Shown here: positions 8,539 through 16,589 of the stretch, one piece after another
Layout: the number at the start of each line of letters is the position of its first letter
Numbering within the stretch: the first letter of the stretch is position 1
From: Azotimanducus sp965220185
Lineage (GTDB): Bacteria > Pseudomonadota > Gammaproteobacteria > Pseudomonadales > Azotimanducaceae
Direction of reading: 5' to 3'
NCBI GenBank assembly: GCA_965220185.1
Contig: OZ244807.1
Coordinates: 2,790,001-2,854,000, forward strand
Length of the DNA stretch: 64,000 nucleotides
Position numbers and translations under genes: made by a program
The notes under the pieces: model-generated
Databases searched by the model: none
What the model saw: the letters and a program-made list of their open reading frames with translations, nothing else
Told to the model about the DNA's origin: nothing

Positions 8539-9462
8539 CTATAGCAGCCGGTTCTCCTCCATAAAATCGACGATTTTGTCGGCGACATAGCCAGCGTCAC
8601 CCTCAATGGCCTTGTTCGGACCATCATCGGACAGACCACCAAACATCATCTGCTTCATCTTCTCGGCATAATCTTCAGCCGGCCGAGGATGCACTCTCTT
8701 GACACGCGGCGTAGGCACTTGAAGTCTCTTCAGACCGGTGCGATTGAACGCTGAAGCTTGGCTCGCTCCCGACGATTTCTGCACTTCTGACAAGACCTTG
8801 ATCGCATGTGCCGAGGCGCGTCTCTGGCGATGCAGGGAAATATAAGGCGGCATATCCGAGTACAAAGGATCCACGGAGAGGACGGCTGGCAACTCACACG
8901 CCAAGCTCTGACGATGCCCGCCGGGCCTTCGCCCTTGGCACTCGATCTTGACCACACTGCCCCGGCGAAATGCACCATCTGCAACATCAAGACTCAATAT
9001 ATCTCTCAGCAGCGGCAGGGACAGAAGCTCGGACAAGAACGGCGCGAGCACCGAGAATCGCTCGTGCGCTGTCTGGTTGCCGCACAGGATAAGATCGAAG
9101 TCGCCGGGCGCAATCAACTCCGCTAGGAGCGAAGCCGTGCAGAAGGTGTCGCGCCAGTCGTGCGAACCGACATCTCTTCGCACCGCCCGATCAGCGCCGC
9201 AGGCGAGATAAAAGCGCAGAATTTCGTCGGCCGCAGAGCTGTCGGCGGCAAACACCGTGACTTCAACGTCCGAATACCGCCCTTTGAGATCTAGCGCCAA
9301 TTCCACAGCGGCGCGCGTCGCGGCATCCGGACAGCGGTAGATGTCTTGCGCGATGTCGGAAAAATAGGCTGGCGGATTGACAAGGCCGTCGATCGCGAGC
9401 GGCTGCTTGGAAGCGCAAGCCAAATCAATACAGACAGCGATTTTTACTTGGCGCTGCTTCAC
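8539..9462 (-). CDS. etfB: Electron transfer flavoprotein beta subunit
   Basis: 307-residue EtfB-type protein. It begins with the KIAVCIDLA strand typical of the family and has the DLILCGNQTAH segment near 150 and a VVKIECQGRR region that corresponds to the AMP-binding side. It is longer than standard EtfB (about 255 residues), like the DgcC/FixA-type subunits found beside Fe-S oxidoreductases. It overlaps the etfA stop by 4 bp and is followed after 3 bp by the EtfD-like gene, so the three are surely co-expressed. Role: with EtfA it accepts electrons from a flavin dehydrogenase, most likely the neighbouring DgcA-like protein or the acyl-CoA dehydrogenase. Confidence 0.88.
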   Translation of the reverse strand: MKQRQVKIAVCIDLACASKQPLAIDGLVNPPAYFSDIAQDIYRCPDAATRAAVELALDLKGRYSDVEVTVFAADSSAADEILRFYLACGADRAVRRDVGSHDWRDTFCTASLLAELIAPGDFDLILCGNQTAHERFSVLAPFLSELLSLPLLRDILSLDVADGAFRRGSVVKIECQGRRPGGHRQSLACELPAVLSVDPLYSDMPPYISLHRQRRASAHAIKVLSEVQKSSGASQASAFNRTGLKRLQVPTPRVKRVHPRPAEDYAEKMKQMMFGGLSDDGPNKAIEGDAGYVADKIVDFMEENRLL

Positions 9463-10520
9463 GCCGCCTCCGACACCAGTTCCTGCGGCGCCTGCTGCTG
9501 CGCAAGCCGTTCTAGCAATGCCGGCACCACTTCAAACAGATCGCCAATGGCAGACAAATCCGCCACCTTGAATATCTCCGCAGCGGGATCGGTGTTCACG
9601 GCGATGATGATCTCAGATTCGCTCATGCCAGCCAGATGATACGCCGCACCCGAAATTCCCAGTGCCAGATACAATTTCGGTTTGACAACAACACCACTGA
9701 GACCCACCTGCTTGTGACGAGGCATCAAACCCGAATCCACGAGCACGCGACTCGCCGCCGAACAGGCGCCTAGCGACTCGGCCAGTTCTTCTAGGAGACG
9801 CACACCGTCCGGGTTCTGTATCCCGGCACCACCAGCCACAACCCTTTCCGCCTCCAGTATGGACAGATTCCGGGCTGTCGCGGGTAGGAATTCGCCTACC
9901 GAGACCGAAATCGATGCGGAGTCCAGTACCGGCTCGATTCGCTGCACTTCGGGCTTATGATATGTGCGCAGAGGCTTCGCCTCGCACGCTCCCGGCCTGA
10001 GCGTGGCCACCTGAGGCCGCCGCTGGCAATAGATCTCGGCGTACAAGTGGTCGTCCAGTACGGGCTTGATTCCCTGCAATACGCCGTCGGTGTTGACTTT
10101 GAGTCCGACGCAATCGCTGATCAAACTGCCTCCCGCGCGCAGCGAGAGCCTTGCGGCAATATCCTGGCCATCGATGGATGATGTCAGTAGGATGATCTCG
10201 GGCTCTAGCGCATGACATAGATCAGCCAATACTTCGATGTGGGGCTCGCCCGCATAGTCGCCGAGTGCCGGGTGAGACACCAGCAATACCTGATTCGCGC
10301 CGTGCTTGGCGAGCATATCGATATGGCTTTCGGCGCTGCTGTCCTGCTCCGAGGAGAGAACAAGTGCGCAGACTTCGTTATCTCGCGTGTCCGCGAGTGC
10401 GCGAGCTTCGGCCAGCAGTTCAAATGAGACCGGACTCAATTCGCCGTCCTGGTGCTCGACGACGCTCCAGACTGTGCCGACGGGGTCAGGTATTTGTCCG
10501 TTGTCGCCCTGAAAGGACAT
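9459..10520 (-). CDS. etfA: Electron transfer flavoprotein alpha subunit
   Basis: 353-residue EtfA-type protein. The C-terminal FAD domain is clear: RVLVDSGLMPRHKQVG, then the LALGISGAAYHLAGM stretch, IIIAVNTDP and IFKVADLSAIGD. These are the hallmark FAD-binding segments of the alpha subunit. It overlaps the upstream DgcA-like gene at base 10520 and the downstream etfB by 4 bp, a classic translationally coupled array. The N-terminal part is more divergent than in housekeeping EtfA, which fits a dedicated rather than general ETF. Confidence 0.9.
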   Translation of the reverse strand: MSFQGDNGQIPDPVGTVWSVVEHQDGELSPVSFELLAEARALADTRDNEVCALVLSSEQDSSAESHIDMLAKHGANQVLLVSHPALGDYAGEPHIEVLADLCHALEPEIILLTSSIDGQDIAARLSLRAGGSLISDCVGLKVNTDGVLQGIKPVLDDHLYAEIYCQRRPQVATLRPGACEAKPLRTYHKPEVQRIEPVLDSASISVSVGEFLPATARNLSILEAERVVAGGAGIQNPDGVRLLEELAESLGACSAASRVLVDSGLMPRHKQVGLSGVVVKPKLYLALGISGAAYHLAGMSESEIIIAVNTDPAAEIFKVADLSAIGDLFEVVPALLERLAQQQAPQELVSEAA

Positions 10521-12493
10521 TAGATTCTTCGCGCCAACTGCTCTCCTTCACGGGTCGCACTTTCTATCGCTAGGTCGCCGAGGTGGGAGATGTTCGCATC
10601 ACCGATGATATGCAGTTCCGGCACTTGAGTTTCCAGTTCTTGGAACAGGGTTTCATTGGGCTGGCGGCCAGTAATGAGGATAAGGCTATCGACGTTCTCA
10701 CGAACCATTGCCTCGAAAGTATAGACGTTGGAGAAATGGATGCTGCTGCCGTCGATTTTTTCGAGCACATGATCACGGGTCACAGTGGCCTTGTTCATCA
10801 CCCGAGTATTCACAACCTTATCGAGCTCAAAGTGCGCAACCGCCCAAGGAAGATTTGCATAGCTGGTGACAATTTCAACCTGCTTGCCGGCATCCGACAG
10901 CATCTCGGCAATGCCTGCGCCTACGATATAGCCGGTATCGTCGTAGATCAGCACCTTGTCCCCGGTCTCTTTGCGCCCCAAGATCACTTCTTCAGGCACC
11001 AGAATATGATCGCCATCTGCCCCTTCCACTTCCCGCATGTTGGCGGTGCTGTAGCCGCTGCGGATAAAATGGCTGCCAGTCGCGATCACCACCGCATCGG
11101 GCTTCATGGACTTGACCAGGTCAGCGGAGGCATCGACACCAAGCCGCAAGTCGATATCGTAGGTCTTCATCTGCAAATCCAACCATCGTGCGATGTCCTG
11201 AACGTCGGCTTTGCCCGGCAGCTTGGACATCCAATTGATATGGCCGCCCGTCACCGGCTCCTTCTCCAGAACCGTCACCTTGTGTCCCCGACGCGTGGCG
11301 GTCATGGCGAACTGCATGCCTGAAACCCCCGCGCCAACCACGACAATGCTTTTGACCTGCTTCACTGGCAGGAGTTCCGTTCGTTCGTTGCCGATATTGG
11401 GATTGACCTGGCAGAGCGCGTGTTCCACGGGCACAGCGCCCGGTGTGCGCTTGAGTTTGACAGTGCGGCCAAAGCAGGCTTCGACGCAGCCTATGCAGTA
11501 GCGTATTTGGTCCAGGTCGCCCCGCTCGGCTTTGTTCGGCCACTCCGGGTCAGCAATGAGCGCTCTGACAGCGCCGACCATATCGAGCGAACCGTTTGCT
11601 AGCGCAGCCTCGGCCACCTGCGGGGTGGTAATTCGCCCCACGCCCAGCACAGGGATATCGACAGCTTCACGCACGGCTTCCGCAGCGTAGAGCATGGGGG
11701 TCTGTGGCAGATACGACGACGGCACCATGAGGTAGTCCTCCTGCGGCTCCACAGCGGTATCCACGCTTAAGTAGTCGAGCAGGCCATCGCGAGTGAGCAT
11801 CAAACATCGCTCCACGCCCTCTTCCAATCCGGCTCCCTTCAATCGACTCTCGTCGACATTCACTCTTGCGCCGACGGTAAGACTGTCACCGATTTTGTCA
11901 CGAACATCGGCAAGCACCTCGCCGAAGAAACGCATCCGATTCTCCAGAGAACCGCCATACTCGTCTGTGCGGTAGTTATACACAGTCGATGCAATCTGGT
12001 TGAGGCCGGTGCCATGGCTCAGGTGCAACTCAAACGCATCGACTCCCAAGTCCTTGAGGGCGACAGCGGTATCGCCAAAGCCCTTGCTCAGATTCTTCAG
12101 CTCTCGGGTGGTGAGCTGTCGCGCTTGGGTATTGACCCACTTGCTCGGCACAGAAGATGACACCGAAGGCGTCCACATGCCGCCTTGGATGGTCGCTTGG
12201 ACGATGACCTTGGCACCATAGGCATGTACGGCCTCCACCTGGTCACGAAAAAAATCCAGTCGATCTGGATAACGAAGATCCGGGTGAATCTTCCCCGAGT
12301 AGAACACCCCGAGGGCCTCGAGTGTCACAGCCCCAGCACCACCTTTTGCGCGGGCTTCGTAGTAAGAGGTGCCTTTTGGATTGCCCCGCTCGGGCGTGAA
12401 ATTGATCTTGTGGCCGGTGACAACAATGCGATTCTTGAGCTCCATGGAGCCCACTTTGATCGGACTGAATAGCAGCTTGAAGTCTGTCATCAC
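10520..12493 (-). CDS. NADH:flavin oxidoreductase, dienoyl-CoA reductase / DgcA (dimethylglycine demethylase) type
   Basis: 657 residues in the OYE-derived multidomain family. Residues 1-350 form the FMN TIM barrel (KNRIVVTGHK, HLSHGTGLNQ and YGGSLENR). The 4Fe-4S cysteines follow in YCIGCVEACFG near 333-342 and CQVN. From about 376 comes an FAD/NAD domain with VVVGAGVSGMQ. Relatives include 2,4-dienoyl-CoA reductase, trimethylamine dehydrogenase and DgcA. Gene order DgcA-like, EtfA, EtfB, EtfD-like is the arrangement of the dimethylglycine demethylase cluster. The reaction may be oxidative demethylation or another oxidation with electrons passed to ETF. The gene is 16 bp downstream of the TonB receptor, suggesting transport and catabolism of one compound. 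Confidence 0.82.
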   Translation of the reverse strand: MMTDFKLLFSPIKVGSMELKNRIVVTGHKINFTPERGNPKGTSYYEARAKGGAGAVTLEALGVFYSGKIHPDLRYPDRLDFFRDQVEAVHAYGAKVIVQATIQGGMWTPSVSSSVPSKWVNTQARQLTTRELKNLSKGFGDTAVALKDLGVDAFELHLSHGTGLNQIASTVYNYRTDEYGGSLENRMRFFGEVLADVRDKIGDSLTVGARVNVDESRLKGAGLEEGVERCLMLTRDGLLDYLSVDTAVEPQEDYLMVPSSYLPQTPMLYAAEAVREAVDIPVLGVGRITTPQVAEAALANGSLDMVGAVRALIADPEWPNKAERGDLDQIRYCIGCVEACFGRTVKLKRTPGAVPVEHALCQVNPNIGNERTELLPVKQVKSIVVVGAGVSGMQFAMTATRRGHKVTVLEKEPVTGGHINWMSKLPGKADVQDIARWLDLQMKTYDIDLRLGVDASADLVKSMKPDAVVIATGSHFIRSGYSTANMREVEGADGDHILVPEEVILGRKETGDKVLIYDDTGYIVGAGIAEMLSDAGKQVEIVTSYANLPWAVAHFELDKVVNTRVMNKATVTRDHVLEKIDGSSIHFSNVYTFEAMVRENVDSLILITGRQPNETLFQELETQVPELHIIGDANISHLGDLAIESATREGEQLARRI

Positions 12494-12509
12494 GAAGAAG
12501 CCAAGATCA

Positions 12510-14927
12510 TCAGATGGGCGCGTATCTGAACGTTAAGTACCACTCTCGCGGGCGAGAGTAGTTGGCCGAGGTGAAGCCGATCGGATGCGCAAAGCCAGAG
12601 TAAATATACCGCTCGTCGCTGAGATTTCTTCCTCCGAGGGTGATGGTGAGATCTTGACTCGGCGTGACATAGCTCACATGCGCGTGGTACAGATTCACCG
12701 AATCCGCCATCAACGATGGTGTATTCACCGCATCGTTCGCGATAGTGCTCTTATAGGAATGATGAACATGAAACTGAAATTGCGAACCATCTGACAAGGG
12801 CAGGCTGTACTCGAGCGCAAGATGGGTTGCCCAGTCAGGGGTGTTCACGAACTTGTCATCTGCCGTCAAATTGGGGTCTACAAGCGGGTCGAGGTCGGTG
12901 TACTCCGCATCGATATATCCGATACTGCCCGTGACAGACCAGTTTTCCACTGGCAGGGCCACGAACTCCAACTCGGCGCCTTGTATCTCGCCGTCACCCG
13001 CGTTGTCGAAAGTCGGGGACACACCTCGCTGCACAGTCACCTGAATGTTCTCATAGTCGGTGAAGAATACCGCTCCGTTAAGTTGCAGACGATTGTCAAG
13101 AAGCTGGGATTTGATGCCCAACTCGTAACTTGTCGCTTGTTCCTCGTCAAACTCCGGTGCCAAATTCGGATTCGGTGTCTCAGGAACCAATAGTCGGGTT
13201 GTCCAGCCTCCACTCTTGAATCCTTCGGCATAGGAGGCGTAAGCGAAAGTGGTGTCACTGAAGCGATACTCCGCGCCCAGCCTCAAAGAGATGTCATCAA
13301 AATCTTTCGTTTGAACGCCTATCGGATAAATGCGGGTCAAATCGTCGGGGTCCGGATGTCCTGCGGCCGGGAAGCCCGTGCGCGCAGGAAACATGTTCAG
13401 GTCCCGCTGTCCACCCTCAAATTCCTTGTCCTCCCTGGTATAGCGAACACCGAACGTCGCACTCCATCGGTCCGTCATCGCATAGTTCAAGTGGGTGAAG
13501 AGCGCGTAGGCCGTATTCTCAAATTCGTTCGGACCTAACACCTGGATCAAGCCACCCAGTAACGGCACATAGTCCGTCAGGCCACCTTCTTCATAGAAGT
13601 AGTAGGCGCCAAGCAGCCAGTCCAGCTGGTCATTCAAGGCCACGCCGGTGAACTGAAACTCCTGCGACAGCTGCTCCTGCTGCGTGTCGAACGAGGCATC
13701 GCCAGCCACGAACGGCATGCCGCCATCAAAGTCCGCACCCATGATGGCATCAAGTTCGCGATAGGCCGTAATCGACTTCATATTCACTTCCGGGGTGAAT
13801 GCCCAGTCAATCGTCGTGGTCAGCCCCCACGTTTTCACTTGAGAAAAATTGCTGCCCTCGGCATAGCTCTTGTCGATGTCGCTGAGGATGTATCGATCAT
13901 CGATCGGCAAGCGGTTATTGTTGGGGTCGGCATCCACATTCGCGCCAGCCAGCACGACACCTGTGGTCGCCAAGGGAAGCGTACACACTGGCGCCATTTC
14001 AGCCAGGACAGCCCGAGGCGCATTGATGCAAAAATTGTACAAACCGGCGAGTCCATTGCCCTCGCCAACCTCGATGAGTGACGTTGCAGGCGCGTCCTCA
14101 TCGTTTTCGCTATAGTCGCCAGCAAAGGTGATTTCCAGTTCGTCATCGACGCTCCACAGCAGCTTGCCGCGCAGATTGATTTGATCCTGCCCGCCTTGGC
14201 TGCCGCCAGTTTCATCAGAAGCGCGCAGAAACCGCGTCACATCCCGGACAAAGTTTCCGGGAAACTCGATCCGCTCCTGGTATCCGTCGCGCTGTTTTGA
14301 AGAAAACGCAAACTGGCTCAATAATGTGCCTGCGATCAATGGCGCATCCACCGAGCCGCGGAAATCGAGACGCTCATAGTCGCCTGTTGTCGCCTCGAGC
14401 GCATAGCTCAATTCCTCCGCTGGGCGACGGGTGATGATATTGAGCACGCCGCCAATGCTGTTGCGCCCGAACAGCGTGCCCTGCGGCCCGCTCAGCACCT
14501 CAACACGCTCGAGGTCGAGAAGGTCCACCACTGCGCCAATAGTGCGCGCGTAGTAGACGCCATCAACGTACACGCCGACACCGGGCTCGAGGTTGAAGGC
14601 AAAGTCATTCTGACCGATACCGCGGATAAATGGACTCAGCACAGAACTCGAACCTGCGAAGGGAGAGGTATTGTCCATCTCCAAGTTCGGCGTCATCTCG
14701 CCAATTTGGGAAATATCGCTCAGTCCCTGCTGCTCCAATGCGCTACCCGACAAGGCAGTAATTGAGATCGGCACTTCCTGAGCATTCTGCTCACGCTTTT
14801 GCGCGACGACAATAATTTCCTCGATGACTGGTGCGGCAGATGCGAAAAGCGGTAACAAAACCAGACTCAAGGCACCTATGAACTTTCGGCAATTGCCAAA
14901 GCCTAGACTCATCATTAAGTTTTTCAT
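12510..14927 (-). CDS. TonB-dependent outer-membrane receptor
   Basis: 805 residues. An N-terminal signal peptide (hydrophobic FIGALSLVLLPLFASA, cleavage near residue 32) is followed by a TonB-box-like EEIIVVAQKR and a plug domain with QDVP-like EVPISITAL, GPQGTLFGRN and GGVLNIITRRP. The rest is a 22-strand barrel ending in the aromatic terminus YLTFRYAPI. The plug sequence resembles receptors for hydrophobic organic compounds and siderophores found in sphingomonads and marine gammaproteobacteria. It is the first gene of a leftward operon with the DgcA/ETF/EtfD genes, so it probably imports their substrate. Ligand unknown. Confidence 0.92.
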   Translation of the reverse strand: MKNLMMSLGFGNCRKFIGALSLVLLPLFASAAPVIEEIIVVAQKREQNAQEVPISITALSGSALEQQGLSDISQIGEMTPNLEMDNTSPFAGSSSVLSPFIRGIGQNDFAFNLEPGVGVYVDGVYYARTIGAVVDLLDLERVEVLSGPQGTLFGRNSIGGVLNIITRRPAEELSYALEATTGDYERLDFRGSVDAPLIAGTLLSQFAFSSKQRDGYQERIEFPGNFVRDVTRFLRASDETGGSQGGQDQINLRGKLLWSVDDELEITFAGDYSENDEDAPATSLIEVGEGNGLAGLYNFCINAPRAVLAEMAPVCTLPLATTGVVLAGANVDADPNNNRLPIDDRYILSDIDKSYAEGSNFSQVKTWGLTTTIDWAFTPEVNMKSITAYRELDAIMGADFDGGMPFVAGDASFDTQQEQLSQEFQFTGVALNDQLDWLLGAYYFYEEGGLTDYVPLLGGLIQVLGPNEFENTAYALFTHLNYAMTDRWSATFGVRYTREDKEFEGGQRDLNMFPARTGFPAAGHPDPDDLTRIYPIGVQTKDFDDISLRLGAEYRFSDTTFAYASYAEGFKSGGWTTRLLVPETPNPNLAPEFDEEQATSYELGIKSQLLDNRLQLNGAVFFTDYENIQVTVQRGVSPTFDNAGDGEIQGAELEFVALPVENWSVTGSIGYIDAEYTDLDPLVDPNLTADDKFVNTPDWATHLALEYSLPLSDGSQFQFHVHHSYKSTIANDAVNTPSLMADSVNLYHAHVSYVTPSQDLTITLGGRNLSDERYIYSGFAHPIGFTSANYSRPREWYLTFRYAPI

Positions 14928-15020
14928 TTGAACTTCTCTCCTTAGGGCTTCAATATTCAGCCTGCTCGTGCAACACGTCAGAAGTTATAGAGGGACGAGT
15001 GAGAACGGACAGGCTCCTAG

Positions 15021-15334
15021 TGTAGTGTCCCATAAATAAGTGTGCATTCAGCGCGCAGCAGAAGGGCTGTGGTGGGATGCTGAAGTACGGGAATGTCGCG
15101 CATGTTGCCAAGGGACGCCATGTCACGCGGCATCGGGCCACAGCCCTTCTGCTGCGCGCCCTTCGGGAGCAAGCACAGCCGCCGACCGATATTCTTGCGA
15201 GGGTGCCCCCCGCGCCTTTTGGCTGAGGGCTCCGTTGCAGCCCTTGGCAATACGGCCAGGTATTCCCTGCGGGCTGCGCCTTGCCCTCGGCGGTTGTGCA
15301 CACTCTGAACCACACTTATTTATGGGGCACTACA
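15021..15334. repeat. Palindromic MITE-like element, family A copy 1
   Basis: 314 bp element flanked by CTAG (15017-15020 and 15335-15338), which is the likely 4 bp target duplication. Terminal inverted repeats begin TGTAGTGTCCCATAAATAAG and match over 23 of 24 bases. Inside are two hairpin arms. Arm 1 has a perfect 22 bp stem (15051-15072 with 15138-15159). Arm 2 has a 12/13 stem (15173-15185 with 15287-15299). They are joined by CCCTTCGGG. Short open frames across it are palindrome artefacts. With the fragment at 15339-15384 it fills the gap between the TonB receptor and the PIN fragment. Confidence 0.85.
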
Positions 15335-15338
15335 CTAG

Positions 15339-15384
15339 TGCTCCGTCAAACTAAAAAAGAGGTATCAGCACGCCCACAGCGCCG
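15339..15384. repeat. Truncated end of a family-B palindromic element
   Basis: Directly after the CTAG that closes the family-A copy, 15339-15368 reproduces the 30-base terminal repeat of the family-B elements at 30977 and 38481 (begins TGCTCCGTCAAAC, ends AGGTATCAG). Another 15 or so bases resemble the family-B interior, then similarity stops. There is no right end, so it is a fragment left by deletion or by insertion of family A next to it. Confidence 0.7.
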
Positions 15385-15404
15385 AGAGCTCGGCGATGAT
15401 CGGG

Positions 15405-15599
15405 TCAGTTGGTGTCTTGCCCATTGCTGCTCCCCCTTAGCTCGTTTGGTGGACAAATTACAGGCGCATCATAGCCTGCCTTTCGACACACGTGTTCGAT
15501 TCGAGAGCGTGTTGCAGCATTTGCGATATGACGGAAGTTCCAAGTCAACAAGGAATCTGCATTCCCAGTGGCTGCCAAAGCAATATGCGCGGCGATCAT
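15405..15599 (-). pseudogene. C-terminal fragment of a VapC-like PIN-domain toxin
   Basis: The 64 codons have the characteristic end of PIN-domain ribonucleases: AAHIALAATGNAD, LLTWNFRHIANA, then CRKAGYDAPVICPPNEL. The N-terminal two thirds, with the first acidic residues of the active site, is absent. The fragment's first ATG overlaps the stop codon of the epimerase gene 15596-16576. Upstream sequence on the same strand is epimerase coding sequence, so the PIN gene was cut at this junction. No antitoxin gene is next to it. It marks a recombination boundary at the end of the catabolic operon. Confidence 0.7.
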
Positions 15600-16576
15600 C
15601 CTGCTTGCATTGAAAAGTCCGCGAATGCCGCGATGCCCGCCTCAAGCGAGCGCGGCGTAAAATCAAACTCATCTCGAATCCGAGTGCAGTCGAACACATA
15701 GTAGTAGGAAACGCCAGCGCCCATTGGGTCAAGACCGGCACCAATATTTGCTTTTGCTTGCGGGATGACAGAGCGAATGGTCTTGGCATACTCGGCAAGA
15801 GATACTGCCTCGCCAAGGCCAACGTTATACAGGTTGTACTCTAGCGGCTTCTCATGCAGTGCAACGACAGCGAGGGCCGCCCCGGCATCTTCGGCGTAGA
15901 TATAGTCGTCGCATTCATCACCGCCACGCTCCAGTTCATAGGTTTCACCTGCGATCGCAGATTCAATCAGTGCCGAAGCGATCGACATAGGGCCGTGGCG
16001 ACCCACCTTCCCCGGTCCATAGATGGTGGCGAAGCGCAGCGCAGCGAACTCGAAGCTGTCATTGCGCGCGAAGTTGATACCCAGCCCTTCCGCGGCAATT
16101 TTAGTGTAATCGTAGACTGCAACCGGATTGCACCGATCAACTTCCCTCACTGGCCGGTAGGCTGGATAGCCAAACTCATCCGGCATGTTGCCGTATGCCG
16201 CTTTTGAACTTGCCATGACAACTCGCTTGACGCCATGATTCTTGGCGGCCTCGAACACATTGGCCGTGGCCATGACATTCACCTTATAGCCTCGAAACGG
16301 GTTGGACTGCGATTGCGCTGGCAGCAGCGCCGCCATATGAATGACCGCATCTGGCGCAAAGGCCGAAAAAGCCTTCTCAAGTTCATCAGAGCGCGTCACA
16401 TCGACTCGGTCAAATGCAATAGTGCCGCGTAGCTCAGGTGCGAGGCTATAGTCCTCGTTGATGTCGAGTGCGAGCACTTCAACGCCGCGACTGATCAAGG
16501 CGCGCAGCGCCCACACGCCATTGACACCCATCGCGCCAGTGACGGCCACCCGACCTATGCTGACTTCATCGGGCAC
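15596..16576 (-). CDS. NAD-dependent epimerase/dehydratase (extended SDR)
   Basis: 326 residues. The N-terminal cofactor loop is TGAMGVNG, near residues 13-20. DVTRSDELEKAF follows at the second nucleotide-binding region. The active site shows MASSKAAYG and YDYTK (Tyr-x3-Lys near 155-159). This is the extended SDR fold of nucleotide-sugar epimerases and related 3-beta-hydroxysteroid dehydrogenases. It lies 14 bp after the HyuA-like gene at the end of the leftward operon, so it may act on the operon's intermediate rather than on a sugar. Its 3' end fuses into the PIN-toxin fragment. Confidence 0.82.
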   Translation of the reverse strand: MPDEVSIGRVAVTGAMGVNGVWALRALISRGVEVLALDINEDYSLAPELRGTIAFDRVDVTRSDELEKAFSAFAPDAVIHMAALLPAQSQSNPFRGYKVNVMATANVFEAAKNHGVKRVVMASSKAAYGNMPDEFGYPAYRPVREVDRCNPVAVYDYTKIAAEGLGINFARNDSFEFAALRFATIYGPGKVGRHGPMSIASALIESAIAGETYELERGGDECDDYIYAEDAGAALAVVALHEKPLEYNLYNVGLGEAVSLAEYAKTIRSVIPQAKANIGAGLDPMGAGVSYYYVFDCTRIRDEFDFTPRSLEAGIAAFADFSMQAG

Positions 16577-16589
16577 GGCGCCAACTCTA

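Noticed and set aside
15021..15334. Integron attC-type site
   Set aside because: The two-arm hairpin recalls attC, but there are no RYYYAAC/GTTRRRY core sites and no integrase; CTAG flanks fit transposition better.
15040..15354. Short open frames on both strands across the repeat elements (also near 29410-29660, 30980-31240, 38500-38730, 44365-44570, 53575-53900)
   Set aside because: They exist because the sequence is palindromic and G+C rich; they overlap each other on both strands and have no ribosome sites or family resemblance.
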